Assembly: GCA_905250115.1 (NCBI GenBank)
Contig: CAJNOI010000002.1
Span: 1,751,944 to 1,815,943 of the forward strand
Direction: 5' to 3'
Origin: Adineta steineri
Lineage: Eukaryota; Rotifera; Eurotatoria; Adinetida; Adinetidae
DNA: 64,000 bases
Positions 24,944 through 38,100 of the stretch are shown here, piece after piece. A program made the translations under genes and the position numbers. Under the pieces are notes generated by a model, which had not been told where the DNA came from, ran no database searches, and was given only the letters and a program-made list of their open reading frames with translations. Position 1 is the first letter of the stretch; every line of letters begins with the position of its first letter.

Positions 24944-26083
24944 ATGAATGATTATGTAGGAGGATTATTTGCAGGTAGGAATATTTCAATTAATATGATA
25001 AACTTGAAGATTATTAGTTTGGATAATTTATTTTTGTTTAGGTGTTGTAAGTACATTTGTTTCACATCCACTCGATACACTTAAAGTTACTATGCAATAC
25101 CATTCAACACATAGTATTTCTGGAGCAATTAGATCGATTGTTAAATTAAATTCCGTAAGAGAATATATGAAATTCTATTATTATACAAATATTATTTTAA
25201 CATAGATAGGCGGTTTTTATCGTGGTGTCTCACCTAATTTAATTACTCAATGTGCATCTCAAACATCTTTTTATGGTTCATATGCTGGTTGTCTTCGTTT
25301 ATTAGGAGCAAATCGTGACGATCATGAATCAATTACATTATTACAAAATTTTATTGCTGGATCTTTTGGTGGTCTTATTCAAGCATTTCCTTCAAGTGTA
25401 TTTGAACTACTTAAAATTCGTTTACAAACAACAAGTAAACAACTGAAATAACTCGTTTTGAAAAGAGAATGAAAAAGATTTTGTTTTTCTTTATATAAAG
25501 GTCATCAGCAAAAAGCAAATGTTTATCAAGTATTTCGTCATTTGATTAAAACAGAAGGATTTCGAGGACTTACTTGTGGTTTACATGCAACTATTTGGCG
25601 AGATACGCCTACATATGGTAATTATAGATCAGATAAAATATTTCTCTTCAAAATCAGTGTATTTCAATTTTATACTATTTATTAGAAATTGTTGAGAATA
25701 TTGATATTCATGCAAGAAAACAACAATAATAATAATATTTATTCTATTTTTATCTATTGATAGGTCTTTATATGATGATCTATGATCCATTAAAAAGATT
25801 TTTACATACATCAACAAATAGTGAACTCATTGGTGGTCTCATATCTGGTGGTACAGTTGGTGTCATAAGTTGGACATTAGCTTGTCCAGTTGATATATGT
25901 AAAAGTAAACAACAAGCTGGATATACCAATAAAAGTTTATTACAATGTCTAGTGGAAGTATATCGAACAGGAAATGGTATGCATGCATTTTTTTGTGGTT
26001 GGACAGCTATAGCTACACGAGCATTTATACTTAATGCAATATCACTCTTTGTTTGGGATCGTACTCGACGTTGGTTTGGATAA
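24944..26083 (+). CDS. Mitochondrial carrier of the SLC25A45/A47/A48 type
   Basis: An inner-membrane solute carrier made of three repeats of two helices. Six exons. The ATG starts directly in the first repeat (MNDYVGGLFAGVVSTFVSHP), as usual without a presequence. The signature P-x-D/E-x-x-K/R is seen in repeat 1 (HPLDTLKVTMQ) and repeat 3 (CPVDICKSKQQ). In repeat 2 it is altered (SSVFELLKIRLQ, no proline before the acidic residue). RDTPTYGLYMMIYDPLKRF and the C-terminus RAFILNAISLFVWDRTRRWF align best with human SLC25A45/48. Members of this group have been linked to amino-acid-like or methylated-amine substrates, but the substrate cannot be read here. It converges with a receptor gene; the stops are 112 bases apart. 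Confidence 0.88.
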
Positions 26084-26194
26084 AATAAACATATGAATTA
26101 AATTTTGTACTTTTTTAAATTTATAACTATATAAGAAATACAAACAAATATAAAATTAAATATGTATTTTATTTTTTGTTAATTATTCAAATAA

Positions 26195-27229
26195 TTAAAT
26201 CTCACTAGATATCACTGGTGATGTAATATTATTTGTACTAATCGCCGCTGTATTACATTTTTGATTTATTTTATGATGACGATTAGTTTTTTGATTTATC
26301 CAGATTTCTGGAAATGCATAGATACTCAAAAATGATGAAAAACAACAAGGAACATATGTAAATGCATTTGCTATTTTTACACACCAAGTTCGATTTAATA
26401 ATGGCCAAAAATTGTATAAAGAATTTAAATTTGTTAATACATAAGGTACAAGACCAATTAAATAGATTGATGAAAATAATATCACTTGACATGTTAAACG
26501 TTTACAACGACGCCATCGTTTCGATGGTAAATGAAGTACAGTAAGACGTAAACGTACAAGACGTACAACTAGAAAACATGTTGCTGTTATAGTTATTGAT
26601 AATGGTAATATTAAACTAAAAATAGTATCAAGTAGAAAAATAAATTTTTCATCTTCAAAACATGGACGACATTCAAATGTTGTATCTAATGTTTTATCAT
26701 ATGTACATGTTGATGCTAATAGAGAATACCATGTTATAGGAAGTCCTAATGCAAGAATACTTGGTATTAATTTAAATTTTAATGTCGATTGACGTTTTTT
26801 AATTTGTATAGGACCAAATATAAGTATATGACGTTGTATTGATGTCCAACATACGACAAGCCCAAGGCAAACAATTGATGCATAATCAATTATTAGCCAT
26901 ATTTTACATATGAATGGTGATAATGGAAAATATGAATTAAAATGTAATTCAATTAAAAATAATGGTACACATGTACATGTTGTAAATAAACTTACATGTA
27001 AAATTGTACGAAAATTAAAAGCACTTGTTTTTTTATTTGAATTTAATCGATATAAAGCAAATAGATTAATAAATATGCTTGGAATACTCACACATATGAG
27101 TATTATAAATAGAATAGTATTTATAAGAGAATCGGAATTTATATTGTTATTAATAAAACTTCCATTAAATGATGATAATAAAATATCTTTTGAGTTGTTA
27201 ATATATACTGCTGATATTTTCCTAATCAT
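26195..27229 (-). CDS. Rhodopsin-like 7TM receptor, intronless
   Basis: A single exon of about 344 residues with seven hydrophobic segments. TM1 is INTILFIILICVSIPSIFIN; TM3 follows a conserved Cys (FICKIWLIIDYASIV) and ends WTSIQRHILIFG, where the usual DRY is replaced by QRH. TM5 is IFSLILPLSITITATCFLVV; TM6 has YLIGLVPYVLT; TM7 has FLSIYAFPEIW in the NPxxY position. N-terminal Asn-Gly-Ser and Asn-Asn-Ser sites could carry glycans. I start at the ATG at 27,229. Such short orphan receptors form large families in rotifers. The ligand is unknown and probably peptide-like. A foldback element sits 0.3 kb upstream of the start. Confidence 0.82.
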   Translation of the reverse strand: MIRKISAVYINNSKDILLSSFNGSFINNNINSDSLINTILFIILICVSIPSIFINLFALYRLNSNKKTSAFNFRTILHVSLFTTCTCVPLFLIELHFNSYFPLSPFICKIWLIIDYASIVCLGLVVCWTSIQRHILIFGPIQIKKRQSTLKFKLIPSILALGLPITWYSLLASTCTYDKTLDTTFECRPCFEDEKFIFLLDTIFSLILPLSITITATCFLVVRLVRLRLTVLHLPSKRWRRCKRLTCQVILFSSIYLIGLVPYVLTNLNSLYNFWPLLNRTWCVKIANAFTYVPCCFSSFLSIYAFPEIWINQKTNRHHKINQKCNTAAISTNNITSPVISSEI

Positions 27230-29637
27230 AATCACAATTGATTCTATTACTCATTTTACTGATAGTATATCTCTTATTTTCTATCTTTCTCTCTCTCTCT
27301 CTTTTCTTTATGTTGATTCCATAAATATTTCTCTAAAGAATAGTTTAGTTTTTATATATATAAAAATATATGCAAACATATTTTTCTGTAGACTTAAACA
27401 TCATCGCACACCCATTGTCAATAATAAATGAATAGAATGATCACCGTTCAATAAATGTAATTACTCATTTTATGTAAATAATAGACAGGAGAAGCATTAT
27501 AAAATAAAACTGGAAAATACGATATATATGGTTTACTCCCGATTTGCCCTCACCCACACTGTCGCCCTTGTGATGTTTCTTCCAAGTAATTTTCAATTAG
27601 GGACGAATCGGGAGGATCCCATATATATATATATATATATTTTTTTTCTAATGTCTATTATTTAACAGAATACTACTTATGTATAAAGCCTTTTGGATAT
27701 TTAGTTATGAAGTATAATTGATTAATTGATCAAGTAGATAATAATAGAAGAAATGAAGAATGAAATTTATTATTTTATTCTAATGTTTGTCTATTGTAAA
27801 TGCACTTACAATATTGTTGTGAAAATTTCTTTGATTTACTTTCTATAAGTTATTATATATCTTAAAATGATGTTAGTCTTCAAGTAGAAAGAAAAAACTG
27901 TGTTTGAAAAGAAGTTTTTCATGCAACTAATAGCTATATCCAAATGGCTGCACATAAACAATAACGTCTATCTATAAAACATTAATACACATAATTTGAT
28001 GCAATTTTTATTTTCAATATAATAGATTTATTCAGATATTTTGCATATCCATTATATTAAGTTTCTAATCTCCTACTGATTAATAAAATGTAAACATCTA
28101 AAAAGACTAAAGACGATATATAATAATAGTTCTATCTAAAATTTTTTTGAATTTTTAAGAAATCTATCATTACATATATAGAACTAGATTTGTCCTCTTT
28201 TTTAATAACGGAATACATAATTTATTTCATCAATTATATTACTGTTTATCATTCAAATTGAATTCGTGATAAAAATGTATTACAAACGTAATTTCACTAA
28301 TAAATAGTCTAATTGTCATGGGAAAACATTCTCAATAGTTATGTTCTTTTGTACTTGATATTGATTATAGAGTTCAGTTAATTTAAATTTTCGAATGATA
28401 AATCTTTAGATATATGCTTGAAAATTTACTCAAAGAATACAATAGAAAATAATATTCTCAATAAGACAGTTCGAATGAATTGCAGCCTTTCCCATATAAT
28501 AAATATTCTCTCGTTAGTATCACACTAAAATACCTATTGTATGTCAAAACTTTCAAATTATGACTCATCTATCTGATTATTTCTTATATTATCTTATGGC
28601 GTATTTCTAGATTGCTCAATAAATAGAAAACGTTGAATAAACAAAATAAATAATTGAGCAAACTACTGTATTGATTTATACTGGTCTTGTTTTTCAAATG
28701 CTATAAATATATATTTAAGATTGAATAAACATTTCTATACATTAAAATAAGAAAATCGATGATGTTAATTTGATATCAATTTCTTGAGAACTTTTATACT
28801 CAGTTTTATTTGTCACATGTCAAGAAAAAACAACAATAATTGCATCAATAAAAATATTCACAAATAAAATGAATTATTTTTTTTATCATTCATCTATCAT
28901 CCTTGAATTGTGTTTAAAAAATTCGATGTTTCATTCAATATGCATACATACAATCTGATAAGAAACAAAAAAAAAGATCTTTTTATTTTTTTTAGAATTT
29001 AAATCAATTGAGTATGAAATTTGAAAAGTTCGTCTGATCTATTTTATATGATAGATATAGTAAACTTAATACTTTTAAATATAATAGAAAGTATAAAGAT
29101 GATATCAATATATTATTTTATATCATAAATATTTCTATATGTATAAAGTTTTGATTAACAATTGTCAATGGATATTATTTATCTTTATTTTAACTTCGAT
29201 ATAGAACAAATGTCAATAGAAAAATTTGCTTATTTTATACGGCATAAAATTACACTTTTTTTACTTTATATTTGATGTATTGTGTTCAATGTAAAAGTGT
29301 GCATTAACCTTGTCGTTTTATATTGTCTATTCTATATGATACGCATACATATGTATCAAACAGATACAATCATCGTTGACACTGATTCTTACTCACATTG
29401 ATCGATGACAAACGATATTTTTTTCTCTTTCAACGATTTTGTGAACCATGTGTATTCAACCGTGGCCAACTACTAAGATGAGTAGTGATTGGCTAGACAT
29501 CTCTAAAGAAAAATTCTTTTTCATTCAGCTTATGTATTGTAATGAAGTGTTCAAATTGTTCAATTTACTTGAAATTCTAGTTAAGTTTGCGTGTGTGTGT
29601 GTATTATATATCAGAAATAGAAAATAAAAAAAAAGAA
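27230..29637. other. 2.4-kb AT-rich spacer
   Basis: No gene is supported. The region holds a foldback element (listed separately), a TA run at 27,621-27,640, and a CT run near 27,290-27,305 just upstream of the receptor start. The remainder is uniformly AT-rich with stops in all frames. A GTGTGTGTGTG stretch at 29,590-29,601 lies just before the next gene. Confidence 0.5.
27523..27627. repeat. Diverged foldback element, inverted relative to the 57-62 kb set
   Basis: Left arm TACTCCCGATTTGCCC and right arm GGGACGAATCGGGAGGA pair as an imperfect inverted repeat, with ATATATGG / CCATATAT at the outer ends. Inside is CCCTCACCCACACTGT. Read on the minus strand, AGTGTGGGTGAGGGC followed by CGGGAGT resembles the copy at 62,011-62,100 (AGTGTGGGTGAATAAACGGGAGT), which links it to the foldback family. 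It is locally much richer in GC than its surroundings. The family and mode of movement are unknown. Confidence 0.55.
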
Positions 29638-32362
29638 ATGGTTTCACGTTTTGTGGATCTAGAACGTAGAACATTACTTGTACAATTTATTGCTGTTGAA
29701 CCATTAACATTTTATTCGACATCAGATGGTACTGATCTTGTTCAAGATATTTTACATTCACAACTGACTCGATCCGAGGAAGATATATTTGGACAAGAAG
29801 GTTCATTAACAATCGATGAATTAGGAGAATTTCTTACATTTGAACCAACAGATACAAAAAATCGTACGCTACATTTACCAATCGAACATTTAGCTTATTG
29901 TGGTGCTTTACGACGTATGCGTCGTGATTTATCTGATCAACGTGACCCAGATCAAATCTATCGACGTGAATTTGAAAATGTCGATTTAGCTAATCGTTTT
30001 GCACAATATATTGTTGGACCACCAATATTTGTTTCTGTTTTTCATGGTTTTGATAATGCATTATGTTATACATTCGTTACACAAAGCGCTGATGATGCTT
30101 GTCTTTTAGTTATGAAACTAATGCGCGCTTTCAAATTACATGAACAACAAATGGAACAGCAAGGACAAATAAATCAAGGTTCTCCTTCGTTTCCTTTGCT
30201 TCACGGTAGAGCTGGGTCGTTATCACCGAACGAAATCAAACAAGGTAGTCCTGTAGTTCAAACATCACAAGCATTTGTATCTGATAATAGACATTTCTTA
30301 CCATCGCCTGGTGCTAACCACATACAAAATACAATAACAAATTCATATATTCAAGATCCTCGACAGGATGAATTAATTCAACAACTTCTTGCTAATCCAA
30401 ATTTACAACTTGTTAGTCCATTAACACCATTTACATCCCAACGTATCAATGATATTCCAGTAATTACAGCATCATCATCAATGGTAAGTCATTCATGATT
30501 TTTTTTCTGTATGATTTTGTATTTACAAAATTAAATATTAGAACTATTTTAAATATGAAAGAAACTATTGTGTATAACATATGTCAAAAGTTCATTGCTT
30601 TTTTATAAAACTTCTAATAATCACTACTCACTTTTCACGCCTAGCATCTGTTAAATTGTTGTTGGTTAAGTGCAAAAATTTATTTTGTACTATTTTCTTT
30701 TTTTCTCGTAAATAATCGTTTCTTCTCGAAATAGAATTCAAAAACCAATTATTTAAATATATATATTTATTTGTTTTCTTTAACTTTTTAGAATCACCGA
30801 TTATCTCCTGGCATGATGAATAAAAGTCTCAGTTATAACAATGATATATCACAACTTGGTAGATCATCATCACCTCAATTTGGGCGACCACCTTCACCAC
30901 CTATTCTTGGTATACCCGGTACAAGTAGTGCTCATAATTTAGCATTAGGTTCTAACAATCCACAAGTGATCTATAAACCAAATAATCAGGAAGTTGTTTA
31001 TAAACAAAACATTATGGTACGTTGGTTACAGCCACCTACACCACCTCCACCAGCACCTATTATAATTCGAGGTAAGTTTTCTATTATTTTACTTATACAA
31101 AAAAACTATCTTGAATTTAAAAAAATAGAAATTCAAGCTCCACAAGAAGTTCAACCACCTATTGTTTGCCGACAAATGCCTCCATGTCCACCAACACCAC
31201 CACCTATTATTGTTCGGTAAAAGAACAAAGAATTTTCTTATATTTTATAATAATTTTATCATATATATTTATTTTTAGAGAAAAACCCCCACCATGTCCT
31301 CCATGTGGACAACCTTTAATTATAGAAAAACGTATACCATCTGCTTCACTTCCTAGACAAGGTACGCATAGTAAAATCATATATTTATTTTTCTTTATCT
31401 AAAATCTAATTTTAGTTATCGTTGAACGTTATCCAGCTCCACCTGCAAAACCTCCCACAATAATCTATGAAAAATATTTACCACCAGCTCCACAGCAACC
31501 ACGTCAAGTCATCGTNNNNNNNNNNGAAAAATATTTACCACCAGCTCCACAGCAACCACGTCAAGTCATCGTAAGACGCGAAATATGTCGACCTGGTGCA
31601 TATCCTATACAACAACAACAACAACAACGACAACTACAACAACAAATCCCAGGTCGACAGTTAGTTCGAGAAATAATCCGACAAATTCCACAACAAGCAT
31701 CTGGACCTCAATCAGCTTTACTTTGCATGCCACAACAGCAACAACAACAGCAACAACAAATAACAAATCAACAACAAGCAGTTCAACAATTAGTGCCAGT
31801 TTTTGCAGCACGACAAGTGAGTTTCGCGTTTTTATTCATTAAAGAAAAATTGAACACGCTATAATAATTTTCTTCATAATGAAAAATTAAATCGATAGAA
31901 TCAGATTTTCATTACTATGTAGTTTTGTATAAGAAGATAGAAGAGATTTATGTGATTTTAGATTATTTTCTATAGACTTAATACTTTAATCTTTCTGTTC
32001 TACGAATAATATCGAGCAAGAAAATTCATTTATTCTTTTATCGATTAAATAAGAATTTGATTATGTCAAATAAAATGCATATTCGTGATAGATGAAATCA
32101 TTTTTTGACATTCTATTCTGATCTTAATTTATTTCTATTTATTCACGAGACATACTGATTGATTAAACTGTAAAATAAATATATATATATATATATTTTT
32201 ATTTAGCATGTCGTTCAACCTAAAGGTGTTCGTGTTATTCGACAAGTAATTGGTCCAGCACAAGTTGGCATGCAACAACAGCAGCAACAACACCAGCAAC
32301 AGATTTATTCGCCATCTGGTCCAGCTTTTATTCAAACAGTACCGGCAGGATATATTCAGTAG
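29638..32362 (+). CDS. PTB/PH-like domain protein with a long Pro- and Gln-rich tail
   Basis: About seven exons. Residues 1-180 look like a phosphotyrosine-binding-type fold: MVSRFVDLERRTLLVQFIAV, then LPIEHLAYCGALRRMRRDL, FVSVFHGFDNALCYTFVTQS and a final helix ACLLVMKLMRAF, in the order expected of a PTB domain. After it come Ser/Pro stretches (RSSSPQFGRPPSPP), repeated units of the kind PPTPPPPAPIIIRE and EKYLPPAPQQPRQVIVRR, then polyglutamine blocks. A cytoplasmic adaptor is the natural guess from an N-terminal PTB, but I do not recognise an orthologue. The ATG at 29,638 follows an A-rich leader. A 10-N gap lies inside an exon, flanked by a 47-base duplication, so the number of EKYLPPAP units is uncertain. 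The 308-bp intron after the PTB part is longer than usual. Confidence 0.7.
31469..31572. repeat. 47-bp exact duplication around a 10-N gap
   Basis: Bases 31,469-31,515 and 31,526-31,572 are identical, and between them is a run of ten N. An exact copy on both sides of a gap is the usual mark of two contig ends that overlap but were not merged. A true tandem repeat of this Pro-rich coding unit is the alternative. Copy plus gap is 57 bases, so the frame is kept either way. Confidence 0.75.
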
Positions 32363-35186
32363 TGTTATACTTTTTAATTCCAGGATTTATCAATATTATA
32401 GAAATTAGGCATATTTGTTTTTGTTTCTAAATATATGTTAATAGATACGAATTTTTTTCATGTCACTTTTTTTTTCTACTGTATTGTGTGATTTATTATT
32501 ATGAATTAAAAACAAGAGGAGAAGAAGAAGAAGAAGAAAAATCCATTCGTTATATATTATTGAAAAGCTTTCCAATATCGTGCGTACATTTTTCGATATA
32601 CTGTTATCTATATAATACATAAAGAAAACGAAAAGGATAAATATAAACAAAATGAGAAGAAAAAAAAGAAAAAGACGGAAAACAATAAAACAATGCGTTA
32701 AGACTCTTATTTTTTTCTCGTCTTTCTCTAGTCATTTCATAACTTAACATGCAATCATATCTCTAGTGGAATCTATTTATTATGAACTGAAAATATTTTA
32801 ACTTCATGATTCATTAAATTATAAGCTGTAGACAAATCTTGAGATGAAGCTTACCATCTTTTCATACAACTAAACGCTCGAATTTTTCGTTTCTTCGCTT
32901 AATCATCTTACAAACGTTTATATCTATTGTTCTAATATATATCATATGCATATACTATTTAAAAAAGTTTCTTTAAATTTTATATTCTAAATCACTTAAC
33001 TTTTAGTTATGATAATAGAGATTGTACTAAATAAGAAAATCGATATGAACAAAAAGATTCAGATCATATCAATACTAAGAATATGTTTATATATATGGTT
33101 TTATTGATGTCAATATATGAATTATTTTAAATATTATATACTGCATATAAATACTAAAGAACATGTTTACCGATAGGAAAGTCATGCGTTTTGAATGCAT
33201 CGTGGGGTGAAGGTATACTACGTAGGTAAAAAGAAAAGTCAGCATGGGAGTATGTTTATTATGCAGATCATTATAGCTCACTTAATTAAATTTTTTAAAT
33301 AGAATATAAATAAATGATTGTCATGAACGGCTTCTTAGTTATTTTGCTTTAGAATAATATCCTTAAGCATATATTCTTTATTAACTATTATTATTGTCAA
33401 CTTTTCTCCAAAGATATTTAACGCAGACTACTTAGCTTAATAAAAAAAAAGGATCAATATTTTTTTATTTTATTTTATTAGTTGTCAACTAGTTTTCTTT
33501 TTTACTTCTATATAAAGATATTTCTATTGACTGTTCTCACTCACTTTTTTTCCTGTCTAATAAGATGTTTCTGTAATTATGAAAAAGTACAGAAAAGGTA
33601 AGTCGTTTTCTCATATATTAATTATACGAAAAAATAACACCTTCAAACGGAAATAAAAATTGACTGAATAAAAAGTATGTTACGCTTATTAGATATGCAT
33701 CAGTGAAACAAACTAATAATAAGTTCGTGTAATTTACCGTAAGATTATTAATCATTATTTCTCATTGTTATTTTGTTTTCTATTTTTATTAAGCTATGAT
33801 CGAAATTTTTTTTTCACTTATCTTCTCAATGAAAAAAATATATCATCTGTTTTTTTTTCTATCTAAGATTTAAGAAAATGAAAATAATCAACAAACAAAA
33901 GTAACTTATACAAATCCGATACAGTTTTAGAAGAAAAAAAACTATTCCCACTGTTTTTCAAGGACATGGGAGAGAATAAGTCTTTTAATTACGATAAGGA
34001 AATATTTGCCCTTAATTTTTAGTCATCAACCTTTAGTATTTATAATATAAAAAAAACGAGATAATCTTTTATCACGCATTTATATTTCCCTGTGATAAAA
34101 GGGAAAGGTATTTCATGGTGAATTTAGCGTAGGACTTTAAGATAAAGCATAAGAGTGGGTTAATTAATTCAGGATTGCTGTGATCTAGTTATTGTACTTC
34201 TTTGTTTTTGTATCATGAAGTGAATAATATGATTTCGTTCAAGCTTAGCATGATTAAAATTTGTGTGAAGGAAAATATCAAGAGAATAAAAAATATGAAT
34301 AAATTATTATTGGAATTAGCATTCTTTTTTTATTGACAGACTGCCATATGCACGATGATGCTATCCTCATGAGTTAATTAATAAGCTCACACAGTTAGTT
34401 CCTGATCTTTTTCTTTTTAAAATCTTATTTCTGTTTTGTATTTATGTCATAATAATCGTAGTTCATTCATTTTTCTTTTATATGTGTCGTACTCTTATTC
34501 TTGAAGAAAAAAAAGAAGATATTTATTGAATCAATAAATATATGAAACTGAAGTATGTATACACATATAATATTTAGTATCTGGAAAACTAGATACTTTT
34601 CTACGCAAAAGTATTGAACAAATAATAAGAACTTTGTGTCATATTATGTACTGAGAGATAAGAGAACCCCTTGCGTGTATCAATTAATAAGTGTCTATTT
34701 AAATGTTTAATAATTAATGAAAAAAAAGCATGACAATAGATAGATAAGTACAAGAATGAAGGATGATAGGACAGACTCATGTTACTTTTGCGAAGTTATT
34801 TTTCCCAAGTGTGAATCTTGAGAGAGATGAATTGTTCTCTTTCTTTGCTTCTTCTTCTTCTTCTTTTTCCTTTTCTTTTTCTTCTTGTTCTTGTTCTTCT
34901 TATAAAGCAGCATTGCATATATAACAGACATAATAAATAGATAAAGTCTAGAGCAACATGATTTAACTACAAACCATCAATACATGTTCATTCTAGCACA
35001 AACATAAAAGTATCTACATATATATTTATTTAATTCGTAAATAGTGGAATGAGTTTAACTATTTATATTATATACTGTTTGATTATCTATTTTTAGATAC
35101 ATTTTAAATAGATCTCCTCGCAATCTTTATTACTTTTTTATATTGTTAATTATTATTGTTACACACAGGAGAAACAAAAAACAAAC
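32363..35186. other. 2.8-kb AT-rich spacer
   Basis: No supported gene. It begins with the 3' UTR of the PTB-like gene, has a purine-rich AAGAAGAAGAAG run near 32,523-32,540 and a TTC-rich run near 34,850-34,900, and ends with the upstream region of the next receptor. Frames found on the minus strand are low-complexity. Confidence 0.5.
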
Positions 35187-38100
35187 ATGTTTGTAGAAAA
35201 TCCATCACAAATAGACAATATGTCTTCATCTCTACTTTCATCTTATTCATCATTATTACATATGCAGTGTGAAATACTTCTACCATTTTTTTTAAATCAA
35301 ACCGCTTTTCTAAAAAATCAACAATTAATACCAATATCTATACGTGAATTATTATTAAAAAATAATGTAACATTTGGTTCACCAAAAACTATTGAAGAAT
35401 GTGTTGTTGAATTAGAACGTTTATCAAACAATTCAAATAATATTAATATATCAAATATAAAACCTTTACAAACTTATGAAATACAAAAACATTCACGATC
35501 ATTAATTTTATTTGTTTTTCTTATTGCATTTGTTTCATTTATATCAATTATTGGAAATTTATGTTTAGCCAAAGTACTTTATTCAAAACGTTTTCGTTTA
35601 TCACAAACAGATCGAATTGTTTTATGTCTTGCTATAAGTATAGGAAAATTCTTTTTTTTAAATTCTTTCTTTTCTAATACTTTAAATATTTAGGTGAACT
35701 TTGTCTTGTTCTTATTGATTCACCAATAGAAATCTATCGATTTCTTTCATTTTCATTTTCAATAACATGGCTTTGTCGTTTTCATACATTTTTCGAATCA
35801 TTCTTTTCATCATGTATTATCTTTTATCATCTATTAGGTATGTTAAAAGTTTTGTTATTATAGAAATATATTTTTCCATTCTCTATTAATCAAATTCGAG
35901 CATATATTTGAATTTTTTACATTTCTTATTCCTCTGAGACCTTAATATAATGATATGTAAAACTTTCAGACACTTAATTTTATATAAAAGAGATCATGTT
36001 TTCGCACTTGTTAGTATTTTTGAGAGTATTGAGTTCAATGTAGAAATTGAATCTTTTGTAATGATTATATTATAAGTATGTGTGATAATATTTCAAAAAA
36101 TATGGTTTAATCTTCCGGTAAGAATTCTAAGCGTGTCTTTTTCTGTCTGAATTCATCTATTAGAATTTAGTAGTATCAATGCTGTGTTTCCGTTCATATA
36201 ATTATATTATAAACGGAGTTTTTTTTCAATTGAATAAATCAATCAACGATGGAAAAAATACTATTCTTTGTTCATAAACTGAAGTTCCTAGCTGACATTC
36301 TTTTCTTATGTGAGGGTAAAGTATTGCAAATCTGAATAAAATAGTACAATTTTTTCTATAGGAAAGTTTTTTGAGGACTTGTTGAATTTATAATACAAAA
36401 GCTTCCATCTATTTAATTAAAATAACACAACAATAAGTTAATTTATTCAGAAAAGGTCGCGACCAAAAGTACATAGTTAGTTACACAAAAGGCGCATCAT
36501 TCGGAAAATGATTTGCTTACTTAACTTAGTAAGAATTAATTAAATAAGCTGCTAAAAATAGTTAGATCCAAAACAAAAAAATATATAGATGGACTATGTA
36601 TTTATAGAAGTGAATAATATTCTATTCTATTACATGATCGGTCGACGGACATGAAAAATACATTCATTTATTTGAAATACTTGATAAGATTACAACAGTA
36701 GCCAAATTTTTTTATGAACATCACATAGAAAAAATGTAAATTTAATTGGTAAAACGAAGTTATTAATTTCCTTTTTTTTCTCCTTTTACATGGTTGCCTT
36801 TGGGTATAGGCAACGAACTTTAAGTGTATATTAAACATTTTTGACTCTTTTCACATATCTATAGAGGTCGGGATCAAAGGATAAAGTCATTAAGTATAAA
36901 TTTTTTTTCTGACAACCAAAATTAGCAACTCCTACACTGCTTTTCCATGGTTTCTTAACAATGAAAAAATTGTTAAATTAAACTAGCGTAGAACATTTCT
37001 AAGTTTTTCTTGACTTATATATATATATATTCTATTTTTTACTTAGATAAATTTTCATATAACAGGTATTAAAAGTGGTAGTTAATGACATGTTCATTTG
37101 CCGTAGTCATCATATGATCAGAATATAAACGGAGATAGTTGTCACTTTCGTTTATAATCAACATCGAAATTTTTAATATTTGTTAACATAATAGAAAAGC
37201 ACATTAAGTTCTACTATAGTTCCAATGGCTATATGCAATAAGTGTACTCGACACTATTATTAATAGTTAAAAGTAAGTGAAGAAAAGGAAATAACAATGA
37301 GCTAATAGTAATCAAATCACATAGAAAAAAAACGAAGTGTCATAGTGGAAAAAATTATAAAAGAAAATAATATTCGCTTGAAAAACGATTGTCTTTTGTA
37401 AGAAATTATTAATTCCATATATAATCTTATATTATTATGATAAAACAAAATATGACTTTGAATTGTCATGTTTTTATTAGAGAATGGTTGTACACACAGG
37501 TATTCTCCGAGCTCATGCGAAATAGATAAATTTTTCTGCATTAAAATAACCGTAAATGATTATGAGGATAGAGTTCAAATAAACAACATTTAAGTCGGTC
37601 TGACATACCAATAATTCTACAGTTCGTCTATCTATAGTTTTTCCGTGCCAAAGAACAATCAAAGATTATATGTATTCAGTTTTCATAATAAGCGTGATTG
37701 CTTCTGAAACCTTATACTAAGATGCAACTAGAATCCTATACTTATGAAAGAAAACACTGCATCTAAGTGTTCTGAAGACATTTATTTTTGCAAGTTGATA
37801 CATCCTGACATTATTGAAATATAAGAAACCAAACAACAAATGAAAATCTATTGTATTTATATATGTGTGTATTGACCCCATAATTTATACTCAAAGTTTG
37901 TGCAAGTACTAGTAGAATTTTTCTTACTAAATATATCTATTCGCATGATTAATACTCAGAATAAAAAGATATACGTCAACAATAATTTTTTTTCAAGTAT
38001 TTACGTGCGTCACATAATAAATAATACATAGCATATAATTACTGTAGATATAGAAAATTATTTTAAGGAAATTAAAACCACTTAATCTTTTCTGTTTGTT

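Noticed and set aside
31585-31842. Thr-rich frame over the CAA repeats
   Set aside because: Shadow of the Gln-rich coding frame; repeats stay open in all frames.
36793-36814. Hairpin in the long intron, considered as a microRNA precursor
   Set aside because: A 7-bp stem is far too short for a microRNA precursor; kept only as a small structure.
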